Assembly (NCBI RefSeq): GCF_014203545.1
Contig: NZ_JACHJG010000019.1
Coordinates: 1-64,000 of the forward strand
DNA from: Streptomyces netropsis
GTDB taxonomy: Bacteria > Actinomycetota > Actinomycetes > Streptomycetales > Streptomycetaceae
Direction of reading: 5' to 3'
Length of the DNA stretch: 64,000 nt
Part shown: positions 17,051 through 25,684 of the stretch, piece by piece
How positions within the stretch are numbered: the first letter of the stretch is position 1
How the letters are laid out: every line of letters begins with the position of its first letter
Translations under genes and position numbers: made by a program
The notes under the pieces: model-generated
Seen by the model: the letters and a program-made list of their open reading frames with translations, nothing else
Database searches by the model: none
What the model was told of the DNA's origin: nothing

Positions 17051-20000
17051 TTGTTAAGAAGATTCCGGCCTCGAGCCGGAAAGAAACGCAGTGCCGGCGC
17101 GGCAGCGAAAAGCGCGGTTTCCGCTGCTGTCATCTTGGCGCTGCTCGGTACCACCGCCGGGGAGTTCGCAGCGGCTGCGTCCTCAGCACCAAGCCGGCCT
17201 GTGGTCGATGCCCGGACGCTCAGCGAGCTGAAGCGCGCTGCGGCGAAACTCCCCTCGCCATCCAAGGGACCGAAGTCTGCGCCCACGTCGAAGCTGGCGC
17301 AGATCAGCGAGGACCGGGACCGTCAGCTCGTCGAGGATATCGCCGAGTTCGACGAGGAGCCGACGGTTCAGGAAGCTGCGAAGAAGGCCCTGGCCAGCAG
17401 CGATCCGAACGCGATCCGGGAGTTCCTCGAGCACGGTGAGGCGGAGGCCCGTAAGCGGGCGAAGGAGAAGAAGGACGCCGCCGACGCCGAGAACCAGCGC
17501 AAGATCGAGGCCATGCGCGGTACGGGCGGTCCGTACTTCGAGCAGGAGGTGGACCGGGTCCTGAAGGGCTCGGCGCGGGACCGGGCGGACTTCCTGGCGT
17601 TCGGCGCGGACATCGCCCGGCAGCGGGACAAGAAGACCGAGGACAACACCAAGAAGCAGGCGGCGGAGAACCGCAAGCGCGTCGAGATGCTCGTCGCCGC
17701 CGGCGGGCCGGAGGTCAAGAAGGCCGCTCAGGCAGCTCTTGCCACCAACGACGACAAGGTGATTGCGGAGTTCCTGGGGAAGGGTTACCAGGAGGCCGCT
17801 AAGAGGGACGCGGACGCCCAGGCGGCGCGTGAGAAAGCCGAGAAGGAAGCACGCGAGGCCGCCGAGAAGCTCAAGGAGCTGGCGGAAAAGACGGCACGCG
17901 CCGCTGAGGCCCGCACCAAGCTGATCGCCGCGCACGGTGATGCGGTCAAGGCCCTGAAGATGGCGTCAAACGCCATGAGTTCGGCTGCTGCCGCATCCCG
18001 GCAGGCGGACCGAATGCTGTCCGCTGACCGGGCCGGCAAGCGGGTGTCGGACTACAACCAGGTCAAGGCCGAAGTCGTCCGTCAGGTGGAGTACGCCGGC
18101 TGGGCCGCCAAGTCCGCCGAGGTCGCGGCACGGCAGGCCAAGACCCAGGCCGACGTCCTGGTGGAGACCGGGCTGACGCACGGTCTCCAGTGGGCCGAGG
18201 TCGCCGCCGGCATCAAGGAAGCGTCCGACGCCGCCCTGAAAGCCAGTGAGACCGCGCAGCACGCGGTCGACGCGACCGCTGCCGACGCCGCCGGCCTGAA
18301 CGCCAAGAACCAGGCCGAGCTGCACGAGCAGCAGTCGAAGAAGTGGCGGGCCAACGCCGAGGAGCACGCGAAGGCCGCGGCCAAGCTGGCCGAGGCCGCC
18401 GGCCGGCAGGCGAGGGTCGCCGCTGACGCGGCCAAGCGCAGCACGCAGGCTCGTATCGATGCGGAGAAGGCGGAGGCAGCGGCCTGGGATCATGCCCGCA
18501 AGACCCATGACGCCCGGGTCGAGGCGCAACGGCAGGCGAAGATCGCTGCCGAACAGCGTGCCATCGCCGAACACGAGCGCGCCCTGGCCGCGGAAGCACG
18601 GGCCCGCGCGGAACACGAACGCGACCAGGCCGCCGCAGCGAAGGCCCGCGCGGAAGCCGAAGCCAAGACCGCCGCAGCAAAACGAGCGGACGCCCAGGCA
18701 GCCGCCGCCGACGCGGCCGAGAAGCGCTCTCGAGCAGCCGAGCAGGAAACCAAGGCGGCCGCTGCCGACGCCGCAGCCCAAGGCGAGGAGAACAAGGCTC
18801 GCGAAGCCCGGAACAAAGCCTTCGAAGCCGAACGCGAACACAAGGCTGAAGAAGCACAGGCACGCGCAGCGGATTCCATGGCCGCCGCCCTCAAGGGCAC
18901 CGAGGCCGCTGCGGAGGCTGGCGTTTACGCTACCTTGGCGCGGCAGAGCGCCCAGAAGGCTGGCGAGGCAGCCGAACGCGCGCGCAGCGCGGCCGACGGC
19001 GCTGGCGAAGCCGCGATGAGGTCCCGCGCCGCCGCCACCGAAGCAGCAGGAGCCGCAAGCCGGGCACGAGCCGCCGCGGAAGCTGCGTCCGCGCATGCCG
19101 CGCAGGCCAACGCCGCAGCGAACAAGGCCGAGGCCGCCGCCTCCGCAGCCAACGCCGCCGCAGACAAGGCTGATGCCGAGGCCGCCGCCACGCATGCCGC
19201 AGCCCAGCGCGCCAACGCCAAGGCATCCGCGGCCACCGCGCAGGAAGCCCGCGCCGGCATGGCCGCCCACGAGGCAGCACGCCTGGCCGGTCTGGCGGCC
19301 ATCGAGGCCGGCCAGTCCCTGCAGGCGGCCAACCGCACCCGGGACGAAGCCGGCGGCGCCGTCAGGGAAGCCGCCACCGCGCGGGTACAGGCCACCGTCG
19401 CCGTCCAGGCCTCGATGGCAGCCCGCTCCACCGCGGCCGGCATCGCCGACCCTGCCAACACCGCCATCGAACTGACCGCCCCCTTCGCCGGCACCGACGT
19501 CGACGCTGACTTCGCCGCCGAGGTCGCCAAGGCCGCCCAGGACATGGGCGACAAGGAGGTCGCCACCGCCGAGGCCAGGGCCAACGAAGCGGTCAAAGCC
19601 GCCGACACGGCCGAAGCAGCCGCCAAGCGCGCCAACGCCCAGGTCGCCCCCGCCTTCAAGGCCGCAGCCGACGCCGCCCGCTCCTCCGCGAGTGCAGCCC
19701 GCTCCTCCGCCGCTGCCATGAAGTCCGCCGCCGAAGCCTCCGTGGAAGCAGCCAAGGCCAGGGCCGCCGCGGCTCGCGCCAACCAGGCCGACTCCCAGGC
19801 ACAGGCCGACGCCAAGGACGCCCGCCAGGCCGCCAACCAGGCCTACGCGGACGCGGTAGCAGCCCGACAGGCTGCTACCCAGGCCGAGGCCGAGGCCGAG
19901 CGAGCCCGCGGCGCCGCAACGCTAGCCGAAAACCAAGCGACCGCCGCCACCAGCGCCGCCACCCAGGCCGAAAAGGAAGCCGGAGTTGCGGAAAAGGCCG

Positions 20001-21037
20001 CGACTCAGGCCGAAAAGGATGCCGACGACGCCCGTAGACTCGCCGAATCTGCCGAAACTCACGCCAAGTCCGCAGAAGACGCAGCAAAAAACGCTGGCAA
20101 ATACGCCCGAGAAGCCGACGCGGCTGCTAAGAACGCCGAGGCTTACGATCGTGTACTGCGACGAAAAGCTGTCGAAGACGCGCTTAAGCGAGAAGGCGGG
20201 GGAAACGGTTCAAAGCCGACTCCCGAGGAGGCGGAAGAGCTCCAAAAAAGAGGGATATCACCCGAGCTCTACGAAGAGGATCGGCAGCTTTCAAATAAAA
20301 CCCTGAAAGATTTCCTGATTGAAGTCGGCAGTGACATTCTACTGGAATTCATCCCGCTCGATGAAATCAAGAACTGCATCTTCGAGGGCGATGTTGTCAG
20401 TTGCGTATACGCACTGATAGAGCTCATTCCTGCGCCCAAGCTTGCCAAGGCTATTGTGAAATCCGGGGATCTGCTCAAGGCGGCAAAACGTCTTTTTGGG
20501 GCCGAGAAATTCGTCGAAAAGGTCGCCGACGCCAAGAAACGGGTAAAGAAGACTGAGGAAGTATTAGAGAAAATCCGCCGGAAGATTCCCGACTGTGATT
20601 ACAGTAAGGGTGACGGAAAGGGGAAGGGTGGCAAAAAGGGCTTTGCTGCATCGGCTGCCAGCATACCGATCGGCTGCGATGAGACCGTTCTTTACCGGTC
20701 GCCCGCAACAGGTAAGCGCGCCTCCGAAGAGCGCGGTTTGAACCCGGATAACCACTCCGGTTCGCACCCGACCGGCTACCTGTCCAACCTGCCTGAAGGG
20801 GCAGCCCAGTACGCTGGCCACGGACATGACTTCGGCTTCCATCGGTTCGTCATGAAACCAGGATTCCGTGAGGCATTCGGCAAACTAGAATACCCACTCG
20901 AAAATTCCGACGGCGTCGGAAGGGTAACCGAGTGGAGAATCCCTGTCAGCAGGTTCGCCGAATTTAACTCGTATATCGATCACAGTAAGACCGAATGGTG
21001 GGATGCCGCCTTGGGGCACTACTACCCGCCTAGCTAG
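17051..21037 (+). CDS. Giant secreted ALF-repeat/coiled-coil polymorphic toxin (umbrella-toxin UmbC-like architecture)
   Basis: 1328 aa from TTG 17051 (GGGAG at 17036-17040). Order: Arg-rich export signal (residues 1-43); three ALF repeats (about 107-137, 161-193, 219-253); an alanine-rich coiled coil of roughly 800 residues (about 255-1075); a hydrophobic pre-toxin segment (DFLIEVGSDILLEFIPLDEI, with a CVYALIEL stretch); and a C-terminal module of about 120 residues from GCDETVLYRS. The last part contains HPTGYLSNLPEGAAQYAGHG and VTEWRIPVSRF, reminiscent of ADP-ribosyltransferase-like toxins but not assigned with certainty. From about 20,150 the DNA turns AT-richer than the coiled-coil part, as expected for an exchangeable toxin cassette. 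An immunity candidate follows. Signal, ALF repeats, a long stalk and a variable toxin tip match the Streptomyces UmbC layout. Confidence 0.82.
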   Translation: MLRRFRPRAGKKRSAGAAAKSAVSAAVILALLGTTAGEFAAAASSAPSRPVVDARTLSELKRAAAKLPSPSKGPKSAPTSKLAQISEDRDRQLVEDIAEFDEEPTVQEAAKKALASSDPNAIREFLEHGEAEARKRAKEKKDAADAENQRKIEAMRGTGGPYFEQEVDRVLKGSARDRADFLAFGADIARQRDKKTEDNTKKQAAENRKRVEMLVAAGGPEVKKAAQAALATNDDKVIAEFLGKGYQEAAKRDADAQAAREKAEKEAREAAEKLKELAEKTARAAEARTKLIAAHGDAVKALKMASNAMSSAAAASRQADRMLSADRAGKRVSDYNQVKAEVVRQVEYAGWAAKSAEVAARQAKTQADVLVETGLTHGLQWAEVAAGIKEASDAALKASETAQHAVDATAADAAGLNAKNQAELHEQQSKKWRANAEEHAKAAAKLAEAAGRQARVAADAAKRSTQARIDAEKAEAAAWDHARKTHDARVEAQRQAKIAAEQRAIAEHERALAAEARARAEHERDQAAAAKARAEAEAKTAAAKRADAQAAAADAAEKRSRAAEQETKAAAADAAAQGEENKAREARNKAFEAEREHKAEEAQARAADSMAAALKGTEAAAEAGVYATLARQSAQKAGEAAERARSAADGAGEAAMRSRAAATEAAGAASRARAAAEAASAHAAQANAAANKAEAAASAANAAADKADAEAAATHAAAQRANAKASAATAQEARAGMAAHEAARLAGLAAIEAGQSLQAANRTRDEAGGAVREAATARVQATVAVQASMAARSTAAGIADPANTAIELTAPFAGTDVDADFAAEVAKAAQDMGDKEVATAEARANEAVKAADTAEAAAKRANAQVAPAFKAAADAARSSASAARSSAAAMKSAAEASVEAAKARAAAARANQADSQAQADAKDARQAANQAYADAVAARQAATQAEAEAERARGAATLAENQATAATSAATQAEKEAGVAEKAATQAEKDADDARRLAESAETHAKSAEDAAKNAGKYAREADAAAKNAEAYDRVLRRKAVEDALKREGGGNGSKPTPEEAEELQKRGISPELYEEDRQLSNKTLKDFLIEVGSDILLEFIPLDEIKNCIFEGDVVSCVYALIELIPAPKLAKAIVKSGDLLKAAKRLFGAEKFVEKVADAKKRVKKTEEVLEKIRRKIPDCDYSKGDGKGKGGKKGFAASAASIPIGCDETVLYRSPATGKRASEERGLNPDNHSGSHPTGYLSNLPEGAAQYAGHGHDFGFHRFVMKPGFREAFGKLEYPLENSDGVGRVTEWRIPVSRFAEFNSYIDHSKTEWWDAALGHYYPPS

Positions 21038-21055
21038 CGACTAGACGACGAAAAA

Positions 21056-21091
21056 ATTGGGCGCACTCGCTGCCATAGGAGTGCGCCCAAT
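21056..21091 (+). terminator. Hairpin between toxin and immunity genes
   Basis: A perfect 12-bp stem (ATTGGGCGCACT at 21056-21067 with AGTGCGCCCAAT at 21080-21091), preceded by a run of A. It lies 18 bp after the toxin stop and 26 bp before the immunity start, so it probably ends the toxin transcript. Confidence 0.7.
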
Positions 21092-21105
21092 GCCGTCGAA
21101 GTGTG

Positions 21106-21111
21106 TAGAGT
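21106..21111 (+). promoter_or_regulatory. Candidate -10 element for a leaderless immunity transcript
   Basis: TAGAGT fits the actinomycete -10 consensus TANNNT and ends 6 bases before the GTG at 21118, the usual distance to a transcription start. No ribosome-binding sequence precedes that GTG, which fits a leaderless mRNA. No clear -35 element is seen. Inference only. Confidence 0.45.
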
Positions 21112-21117
21112 GGACTC

Positions 21118-21699
21118 GTGGACGAGCGCGAACATCTGAGAAGGTTCGAACGTTATCGAGAGCGCCTGGATTCGCTTATGGGGGTCGTATCGGAGGTTGC
21201 TGAGATCATTCCAAGAGTGCCAGAGGATGGGCCGGTGTTCTCCCTCTCGTACTATGGGCTGCCTACGTCAGCCCATATAACTGGATACAGCTACGGGCTA
21301 TCTCTAGTCCATCGGCCTGAGTGGGGGACTTGCGGCAGGGAACTCTCTATTACCGTACTGTCCGGCGAAAAGGGATGGACTCAAGTTCCAGCTCAAATTG
21401 TGGCCGCACTCCGCGGATGGGGTCCTTTCCGGAGAGGAGAGGTTCTTGGTCACGTCAAACCGTACGTAAATGAATCGGCCATGAACGGCATTATCATCGG
21501 GGATCCCTTTCCGGATGCCGTCAAGTCAGTCGACTTGACTATCAGTGATTGCCCCGCAAGGCAGGCCGATGCGGTAGAGATCCTGGGTGTCTACCCAATT
21601 CATTCATCAGAATTTCGATTCGTCCGCGAAAGCGGACCTGAAGCATTCTGGGAGTTGGATTGGAACCGCGTCGATCCCAAGCGTCCTCCTGTCATTTGA
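21118..21699 (+). CDS. Candidate immunity protein, SUFU-like
   Basis: 193 aa directly after the toxin tip. The sequence follows the pattern of SUFU-superfamily proteins, which commonly serve as immunity proteins in polymorphic toxin loci: a central GYSYGLSLVHRPEWGTCGRE, then LRGWGPFRRGEVLGHVKPYV, a GDPFP motif, and a C-terminal VEILGVYPIHSSEFRFVRES with EAFWELDWN. No signal peptide, consistent with a cytoplasmic protector. The start GTG lacks a Shine-Dalgarno sequence and probably heads a leaderless message. The AT-richer composition matches the adjoining toxin module. Family membership is a judgement by eye. Confidence 0.68.
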   Translation: MDEREHLRRFERYRERLDSLMGVVSEVAEIIPRVPEDGPVFSLSYYGLPTSAHITGYSYGLSLVHRPEWGTCGRELSITVLSGEKGWTQVPAQIVAALRGWGPFRRGEVLGHVKPYVNESAMNGIIIGDPFPDAVKSVDLTISDCPARQADAVEILGVYPIHSSEFRFVRESGPEAFWELDWNRVDPKRPPVI

Positions 21700-21748
21700 A
21701 CAGCTGCCACTGCAGCACGTTCCGCCCAACGAGGCCTGCATTTTGCGC

Positions 21749-21786
21749 GCGTGGTGCCGCTGGCTCGGGGGCCAGCGGCACCACGC
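21749..21786 (+). terminator. Strong hairpin after the immunity gene
   Basis: A perfect 16-bp stem (21749-21764 with 21771-21786, loop TCGGGG) lies 50 bp after the immunity stop. It would end the toxin/immunity unit. Confidence 0.7.
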
Positions 21787-22318
21787 CTGTGACCGGCGGC
21801 GCCCGGCTGGTGGGGAGCGAGGGGAACAGTCAGGCAGCATGGATTCAGTCATGACCTTCGGCAACTACCGTGGCCTGGCGAAACACCACGACCAGCGAGC
21901 CCGGCGGCCTGGGTGGCTCTGCTCACGTCAAAGGGCTCTGGACCACGCCGCTTGGGGCCGCGCACGAACATGAGCGAACGGTAGCGCCACCTACTGGCAT
22001 GCGCCGGAAGTCTCCGTGCAGAATGGCCCTTGCCGATCTTGGTCAGGTCAGCAAGGGCCATTCACTGCGGATATTGATGACGCTCCGCGCGGCGTTGGGG
22101 TGGCACGGACAACGATCCCGGGATGGCTGTCTCGGCTCCTGCCCGGCAGCGTAGCGGCGACTCGGCCTCGCTGCTGCGCTCGGGTGTGATCCGGCTACCC
22201 GGACCACAGGCCGGGGCTCGCGGGTTGTTCGGGGCTCGCTGCTAGTGCTGTGACCGGAAACCTTTGCCGGGCCGCTCGTTGTGCTGGATGTCAGGACGGC
22301 GTGTGGCAGGGGGCGGGT
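21787..22318. other. Gene-free stretch with one hairpin
   Basis: No credible coding region. A 13-bp perfect inverted repeat (GAATGGCCCTTGC at 22021-22033 with GCAAGGGCCATTC at 22051-22063) could be another terminator or the edge of a lost element. Near 22240, CTAGTGCTGTGACCGGAAAC resembles the left end of Streptomyces IS630-family elements. Confidence 0.4.
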
Positions 22319-22575
22319 ATGGCATCACCGGTGAGGGCCCGCCGGCTGACCGAGCAGGAGGGGCAGAAGCTGCAGCGGATCGTTCGGCGGGGAAGCACCA
22401 GTTCGGTGCGGTTCCGGCGGGCGATGATGCTGCTGGCCTCGTCGAGCGGCAGCCCGGGCCCGGCGATTGCACAACTGGTCCAGGCCGACGAAGACACCGT
22501 CCGGGATGTGATCCACCGGTTCAACGAGATGGGCCTGGCCTGTCTGGACCCTCGGTGGGCGGGAGGCCGTCTCCG
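22319..22575 (+). pseudogene. N-terminal fragment of an IS630-family transposase
   Basis: From the ATG at 22319 about 85 residues match the helix-turn-helix head of IS630-type transposases: RRLTEQEGQKLQRIVRRG, RRAMMLLASSSG, IAQLVQADEDTVRDVIHRFN, then LDPRWAGGR. The DDE catalytic domain is missing. The frame runs on through the junction at about 22590 into upstream DNA of a lamin-tail gene copy. A truncated relic. Confidence 0.82.
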
Positions 22576-22701
22576 TCCAGGGCGAACGTCCGCAACTTTG
22601 GGGCGCCGGGTGGCGCACAGTGATGTCCCTCGGCACTTCGCCGGGACCTCCATCAACTGGCCACAGCCCGCTGGGCTGTGCCTGGAAGCAAGGGTTTTAC
22701 T

Positions 22702-23144
22702 ATGTCTTCAGATGTTATCGCCCGTATTGCTGCTACCGCCGTCGCGTGCGGCGCGGTCCTTTGCCACCACGGTCCTCCCCGCGACCGCCGCCGCCCATGC
22801 CAGCCCGGGCCGTGCGACCTCGCCGGTCGTGATCGGGAAGGTCCAGTACGACAGCCCCGGCAAGGACGACCGCAGCAACTGGAGCCTCAACAAGCCACCA
22901 CGCGGTTAACCTGCGCAACTGGACCCTCAAGGACGCCGACCGGCACACCTACCGCTTCGGCCACCTGCGCCTGGCCCCCCACCAGAAGGTCCGCGTCCAC
23001 ACCGGCACCGGCCGCGACACCGTCCGCGACGTCTACCAGAACCGCCGCGCCCACGTCTGGGACAACTACCGCGACACCGCCACCCTCCGCAACAACCACG
23101 GCCGCGTCATCGACACCGAGTCCTGGGGCCACCACGGACGCTGA
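22702..23144 (+). pseudogene. Broken copy of the secreted lamin-tail-domain gene
   Basis: Near-identical at DNA level to the intact gene at 59826-60293, including upstream sequence from about 22590 (matching about 59716 onward). Two lesions break it: an extra base near 22761 within the signal-peptide region (CCTTTGCC here, CCTCGCC in the intact copy) and a 28-base segment replaced by two bases near 22896. The remainder, to GTCATCGACACCGAGTCCTG, is intact. It directly abuts the IS630 fragment, so an insertion-related duplication or recombination brought it here. Confidence 0.88.
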
Positions 23145-23154
23145 CCCATAAGCC

Positions 23155-23182
23155 GAAGCCGCCCCTCACCCGAGGCGGCTTC
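23155..23182 (+). terminator. Terminator hairpin of the lamin-tail pseudogene
   Basis: A 9-bp perfect stem (GAAGCCGCC with GGCGGCTTC) begins 10 bp after the stop. The corresponding position after the intact copy has a similar but imperfect hairpin. Confidence 0.6.
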
Positions 23183-23195
23183 ACCCCACCCTGAC

Positions 23196-23232
23196 GGTGC
23201 GCCCCGGGCCCAGATGTGGCCCGGGGCGCACC
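23196..23232. terminator. Second strong hairpin, 15-bp stem
   Basis: Perfect stem GGTGCGCCCCGGGCC (23196-23210) with its complement (23218-23232), loop CAGATGT. It lies between the plus-strand pseudogene and the converging HTH regulator gene and can act on both strands. Confidence 0.65.
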
Positions 23233-23495
23233 GCTGCAGAACCACCCCGAAACCTCCTCCACAACACCCGGCCGCACGTTCATCACCAAGGTGGCCAACA
23301 AGATTCTCGACGCCAGCGCAGACCGCGCCGACTGCCTCGTCATGCGCGGCTACACCCGCCGGTGTCGCCCCGGCCGGACCGTTGAGGCGGACGGCGCAGC
23401 GGGTGCAGCCGACGCGGCCAGGTAGCCCAGCGTGGAGCGTCGGCCCCCTCCCGCTGCAGCAGGCCGGCGCCACACTCGTCCGCCTGAGTGCAAGG

Positions 23496-24269
23496 TCAGG
23501 CAGCGACCCCCAGTCCGGACTCATCCGTTCCGATAAGCCGCAGCACACTGGTCAGCCTCTGCGAACCGTTGACAATTTCGTTGCCGGATGCGGCGAGCAC
23601 CTGGGTGGTCTCCTCCTCGGGAGGGACCTTCACCGACGCCCACCAGGCGAAGTACGCCTCCCCCACCGTGGCCGGGATCATGACGGGCGGAATGCGCCCG
23701 GGCCCGTACACCTTGACCCAGGCAGCGAACCACGGCACGAGGGCGCTGCCGGTGATCTCGCAGGCCTCCAGGAACGCAATGTAGGTGTGCACGGTCTTGG
23801 GAACCGCCCGGCCCTTGATCACGGCGTGCGCGGTGCTGTGAGGCAGCCGCCCCGGACCGGCCCAGTACTCCATCTCCCGGACCGGGGGACTGCCGGCGCG
23901 GCGGTAGGCGTCCCGCAGGGCACCGCTGAGATCGCCGAGGTCGCGGACAAACTGGGGCTTGGGCACCACGGTGGTGCGGCGAGCGTCGCGCGCGGCGGCG
24001 GCGGCCGCGTACAAGGCCCGCTCGTACAGGAGACGGGCTTCCTCTAGGTCGCCGTGACCGCACCCGTGCAGGTACTCGCACACCGTCTTCCAGTCCGGCG
24101 GCCGGCTGCCACCCGACGCGGCCCGCTTGAGGGTGGCCCGCGAACACAGGGCGCCCTCCGCAAGCCCGGCATAGGTCCGGCCGGAGGCGGCGCGCTGGGC
24201 ACGAAGGTAGGCAGCGAACTCGCCAACCTCCACCACCGTGTAGTCGATCGCCTTCTCGGGGCGCGCCAT
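23496..24269 (-). CDS. Helix-turn-helix transcriptional regulator
   Basis: 257 aa. Residues about 14-60 form an HTH of the Xre-like type seen in many Streptomyces regulators: VGEFAAYLRAQRAASGRTYA, then CSRATLKRAASGGSRPPDW. The rest resembles the long helical/beta C-terminal part of these proteins, including DLGDLSGALRDAYRRAG and PHSTAHAVIKGRAVP, which looks like a second HTH-like segment. A small membrane protein gene (24275-24559) starts upstream on the same strand, only five bases away, so the two are co-transcribed. Target genes are unknown. Confidence 0.8.
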   Translation of the reverse strand: MARPEKAIDYTVVEVGEFAAYLRAQRAASGRTYAGLAEGALCSRATLKRAASGGSRPPDWKTVCEYLHGCGHGDLEEARLLYERALYAAAAAARDARRTTVVPKPQFVRDLGDLSGALRDAYRRAGSPPVREMEYWAGPGRLPHSTAHAVIKGRAVPKTVHTYIAFLEACEITGSALVPWFAAWVKVYGPGRIPPVMIPATVGEAYFAWWASVKVPPEEETTQVLAASGNEIVNGSQRLTSVLRLIGTDESGLGVAA

Positions 24270-24274
24270 GAGGC

Positions 24275-24559
24275 TCAGCTCCCCGAGCCGTTGGTCAGGG
24301 CCGCGGCGAGCAACCGCCGCAACAGCCCCTTGCCCCTGCCCGCGCTCCTACCCCCCTTCACGTTGGCGGCCAACAGGACGGTGACGCCGACGACGCCGGC
24401 GGCGCCCAGGAGGATCGCGACGTCGCGCACCGGCATGCGGGCGGCGAGGCTGAGGATGACGGCCGCGGCGAGATAGGCCACGAGCACGAGGGCCTGCGGC
24501 ATGCCGAAGCGGCCAGCCGCGGGCGCGGGTGAAGCGGGTGTCTGGTCGGTGTGCTCCAT
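24275..24559 (-). CDS. Small membrane protein
   Basis: 94 aa from the internal ATG at 24559 (MEHTDQTP); a start at 24595 would add 12 residues. Two hydrophobic helices (ALVLVAYLAAAVILSLA and VAILLGAAGVVGVTVLLAA) are separated by a short RMPVRD turn. The tail is strongly basic (KGGRSAGRGKGLLRR). First gene of a two-gene unit with the HTH regulator. Proteins of this kind often accompany Streptomyces HTH genes, but no function can be read. Confidence 0.65.
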   Translation of the reverse strand: MEHTDQTPASPAPAAGRFGMPQALVLVAYLAAAVILSLAARMPVRDVAILLGAAGVVGVTVLLAANVKGGRSAGRGKGLLRRLLAAALTNGSGS

Positions 24560-25299
24560 CGGAAAACCCCCCGAGGGTCGGGCGGGCGACGGCACGCTGG
24601 ACCGCCGCCCGCCAACATGGGTGCTGACCTCCCGAGCGGGGGACCGCAGGTGCTTGGCGGCACCTCGTACGCGGTCGTAGCCCAGGGAAGAAACCGCGAG
24701 ACGCTTGGCGGCGCCCCGTGCGCGGTTCCGTTAAACACCAAGCGTCGCAGGCCCCACGCGCCTCGCGCAGCCGTCCGCGCATTGGCTCAGCTCCCGTCCA
24801 AGTGGGCGCCGACTTGACAGCGCATCACCCGAAAGGCAGCCCTGACCTGCATAAACGGACGCGGCCGGAGTATTGGCTCATCCTCTGTCCCGTTTTTTCT
24901 GCTTCACGGCGCCGCCCGATGCCGGGATAGTCCTTCGTACCAACTCGGTGAAGACAGTTCATCCTGACTTCCACCGGGCCCTCCACGGGTGCTGACCGAA
25001 ACCGAAGAGGGGAAGCAACAACCGTCGATCGGGCTTGGCAACCGATCGGCACCACGAGGTCCTGCGTGCCACCCCTGGCACGGGCGGCACCACCGCAGGA
25101 CCTCCTCGACGGGCCCCGGCCGCCTCTCACCAGCTCCGGCGGTGAGAGCGCCGAGGCTCCACCCCGTCGAAGCCATGACCGGAGCCCCGCGCTCCCAGGC
25201 AGAGCTGTGGTCCGGCCACCGACGGCCGGACCACAGCTCTGCCCGCCACGGCGGTCGCCGAGTCAGCGGGGAAGGACAGATCGGTACGGAGCTCTACGC
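24560..25299. other. 740 bp without a supported gene
   Basis: Frames on both strands lack protein-like composition. The part near 24600-24840 contains loosely repeated words (CGCTTGGCGG twice; CCAACATGGGTGCTGAC and CCAAGTGGGCGCCGAC) that may be degenerate regulatory repeats upstream of the small membrane protein gene. Confidence 0.35.
25198..25243. terminator. Very strong 20-bp hairpin
   Basis: A perfect 20-bp stem (25198-25217 with 25224-25243), loop ACCGAC. It is placed to end minus-strand transcription from the small gene at 25300-25578, or plus-strand transcription entering from the left. Confidence 0.65.
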
Positions 25300-25578
25300 C
25301 TACCACCGCGGCCCCATCCGCTGGGCTCCACCGCGGCCGACGTCGTCTGCATCGGAAGCCCGATCTGGATCGCCGCAGCATGACGGGGGCAGCCGCCCCA
25401 GGGTGCAGATTTCAGCGACCGAAACCAAGGCCGGTACAGCACGTTCTTCGGGCATCGGTTGGAAGCACCGGTCCGTAAGGCCGTGGAACCGAAGGCACAA
25501 TGCCGAGTCCGGACCGGCTTCCAAGGCCAAAATCAATCTCGCGTCGCGCACGGCACACTTCTTCTTGATCCGCCCCAT
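25300..25578 (-). CDS. Small hypothetical protein
   Basis: 92 aa. MGRIKKKCAVRDARLILALE continues into a stretch with regularly placed cysteines (SALCLRFHG, TDRCFQ, EICTLG, PSCCGD). GAGGAG lies eight bases before the ATG, and a strong hairpin lies about 60 bp past the stop. These two signals are the main support. No family is recognised. Confidence 0.4.
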   Translation of the reverse strand: MGRIKKKCAVRDARLILALEAGPDSALCLRFHGLTDRCFQPMPEERAVPALVSVAEICTLGRLPPSCCGDPDRASDADDVGRGGAQRMGPRW

Positions 25579-25684
25579 CAGCGGTCTCCTCGCTCATCGG
25601 CCCGCGGCTCCCCAACAAGCAGCCCGGGCCCCGGATACGACCCGCCACCCGGAGGGCCGTGCGGAGCTCGAGCGGGTCAGGTGA

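Noticed and set aside
17966..19836. Long minus-strand frames opposite the coiled-coil toxin
   Set aside because: They arise from the Ala/Glu-rich repeat codons read in reverse and are Gly/Ala/Ser low-complexity.
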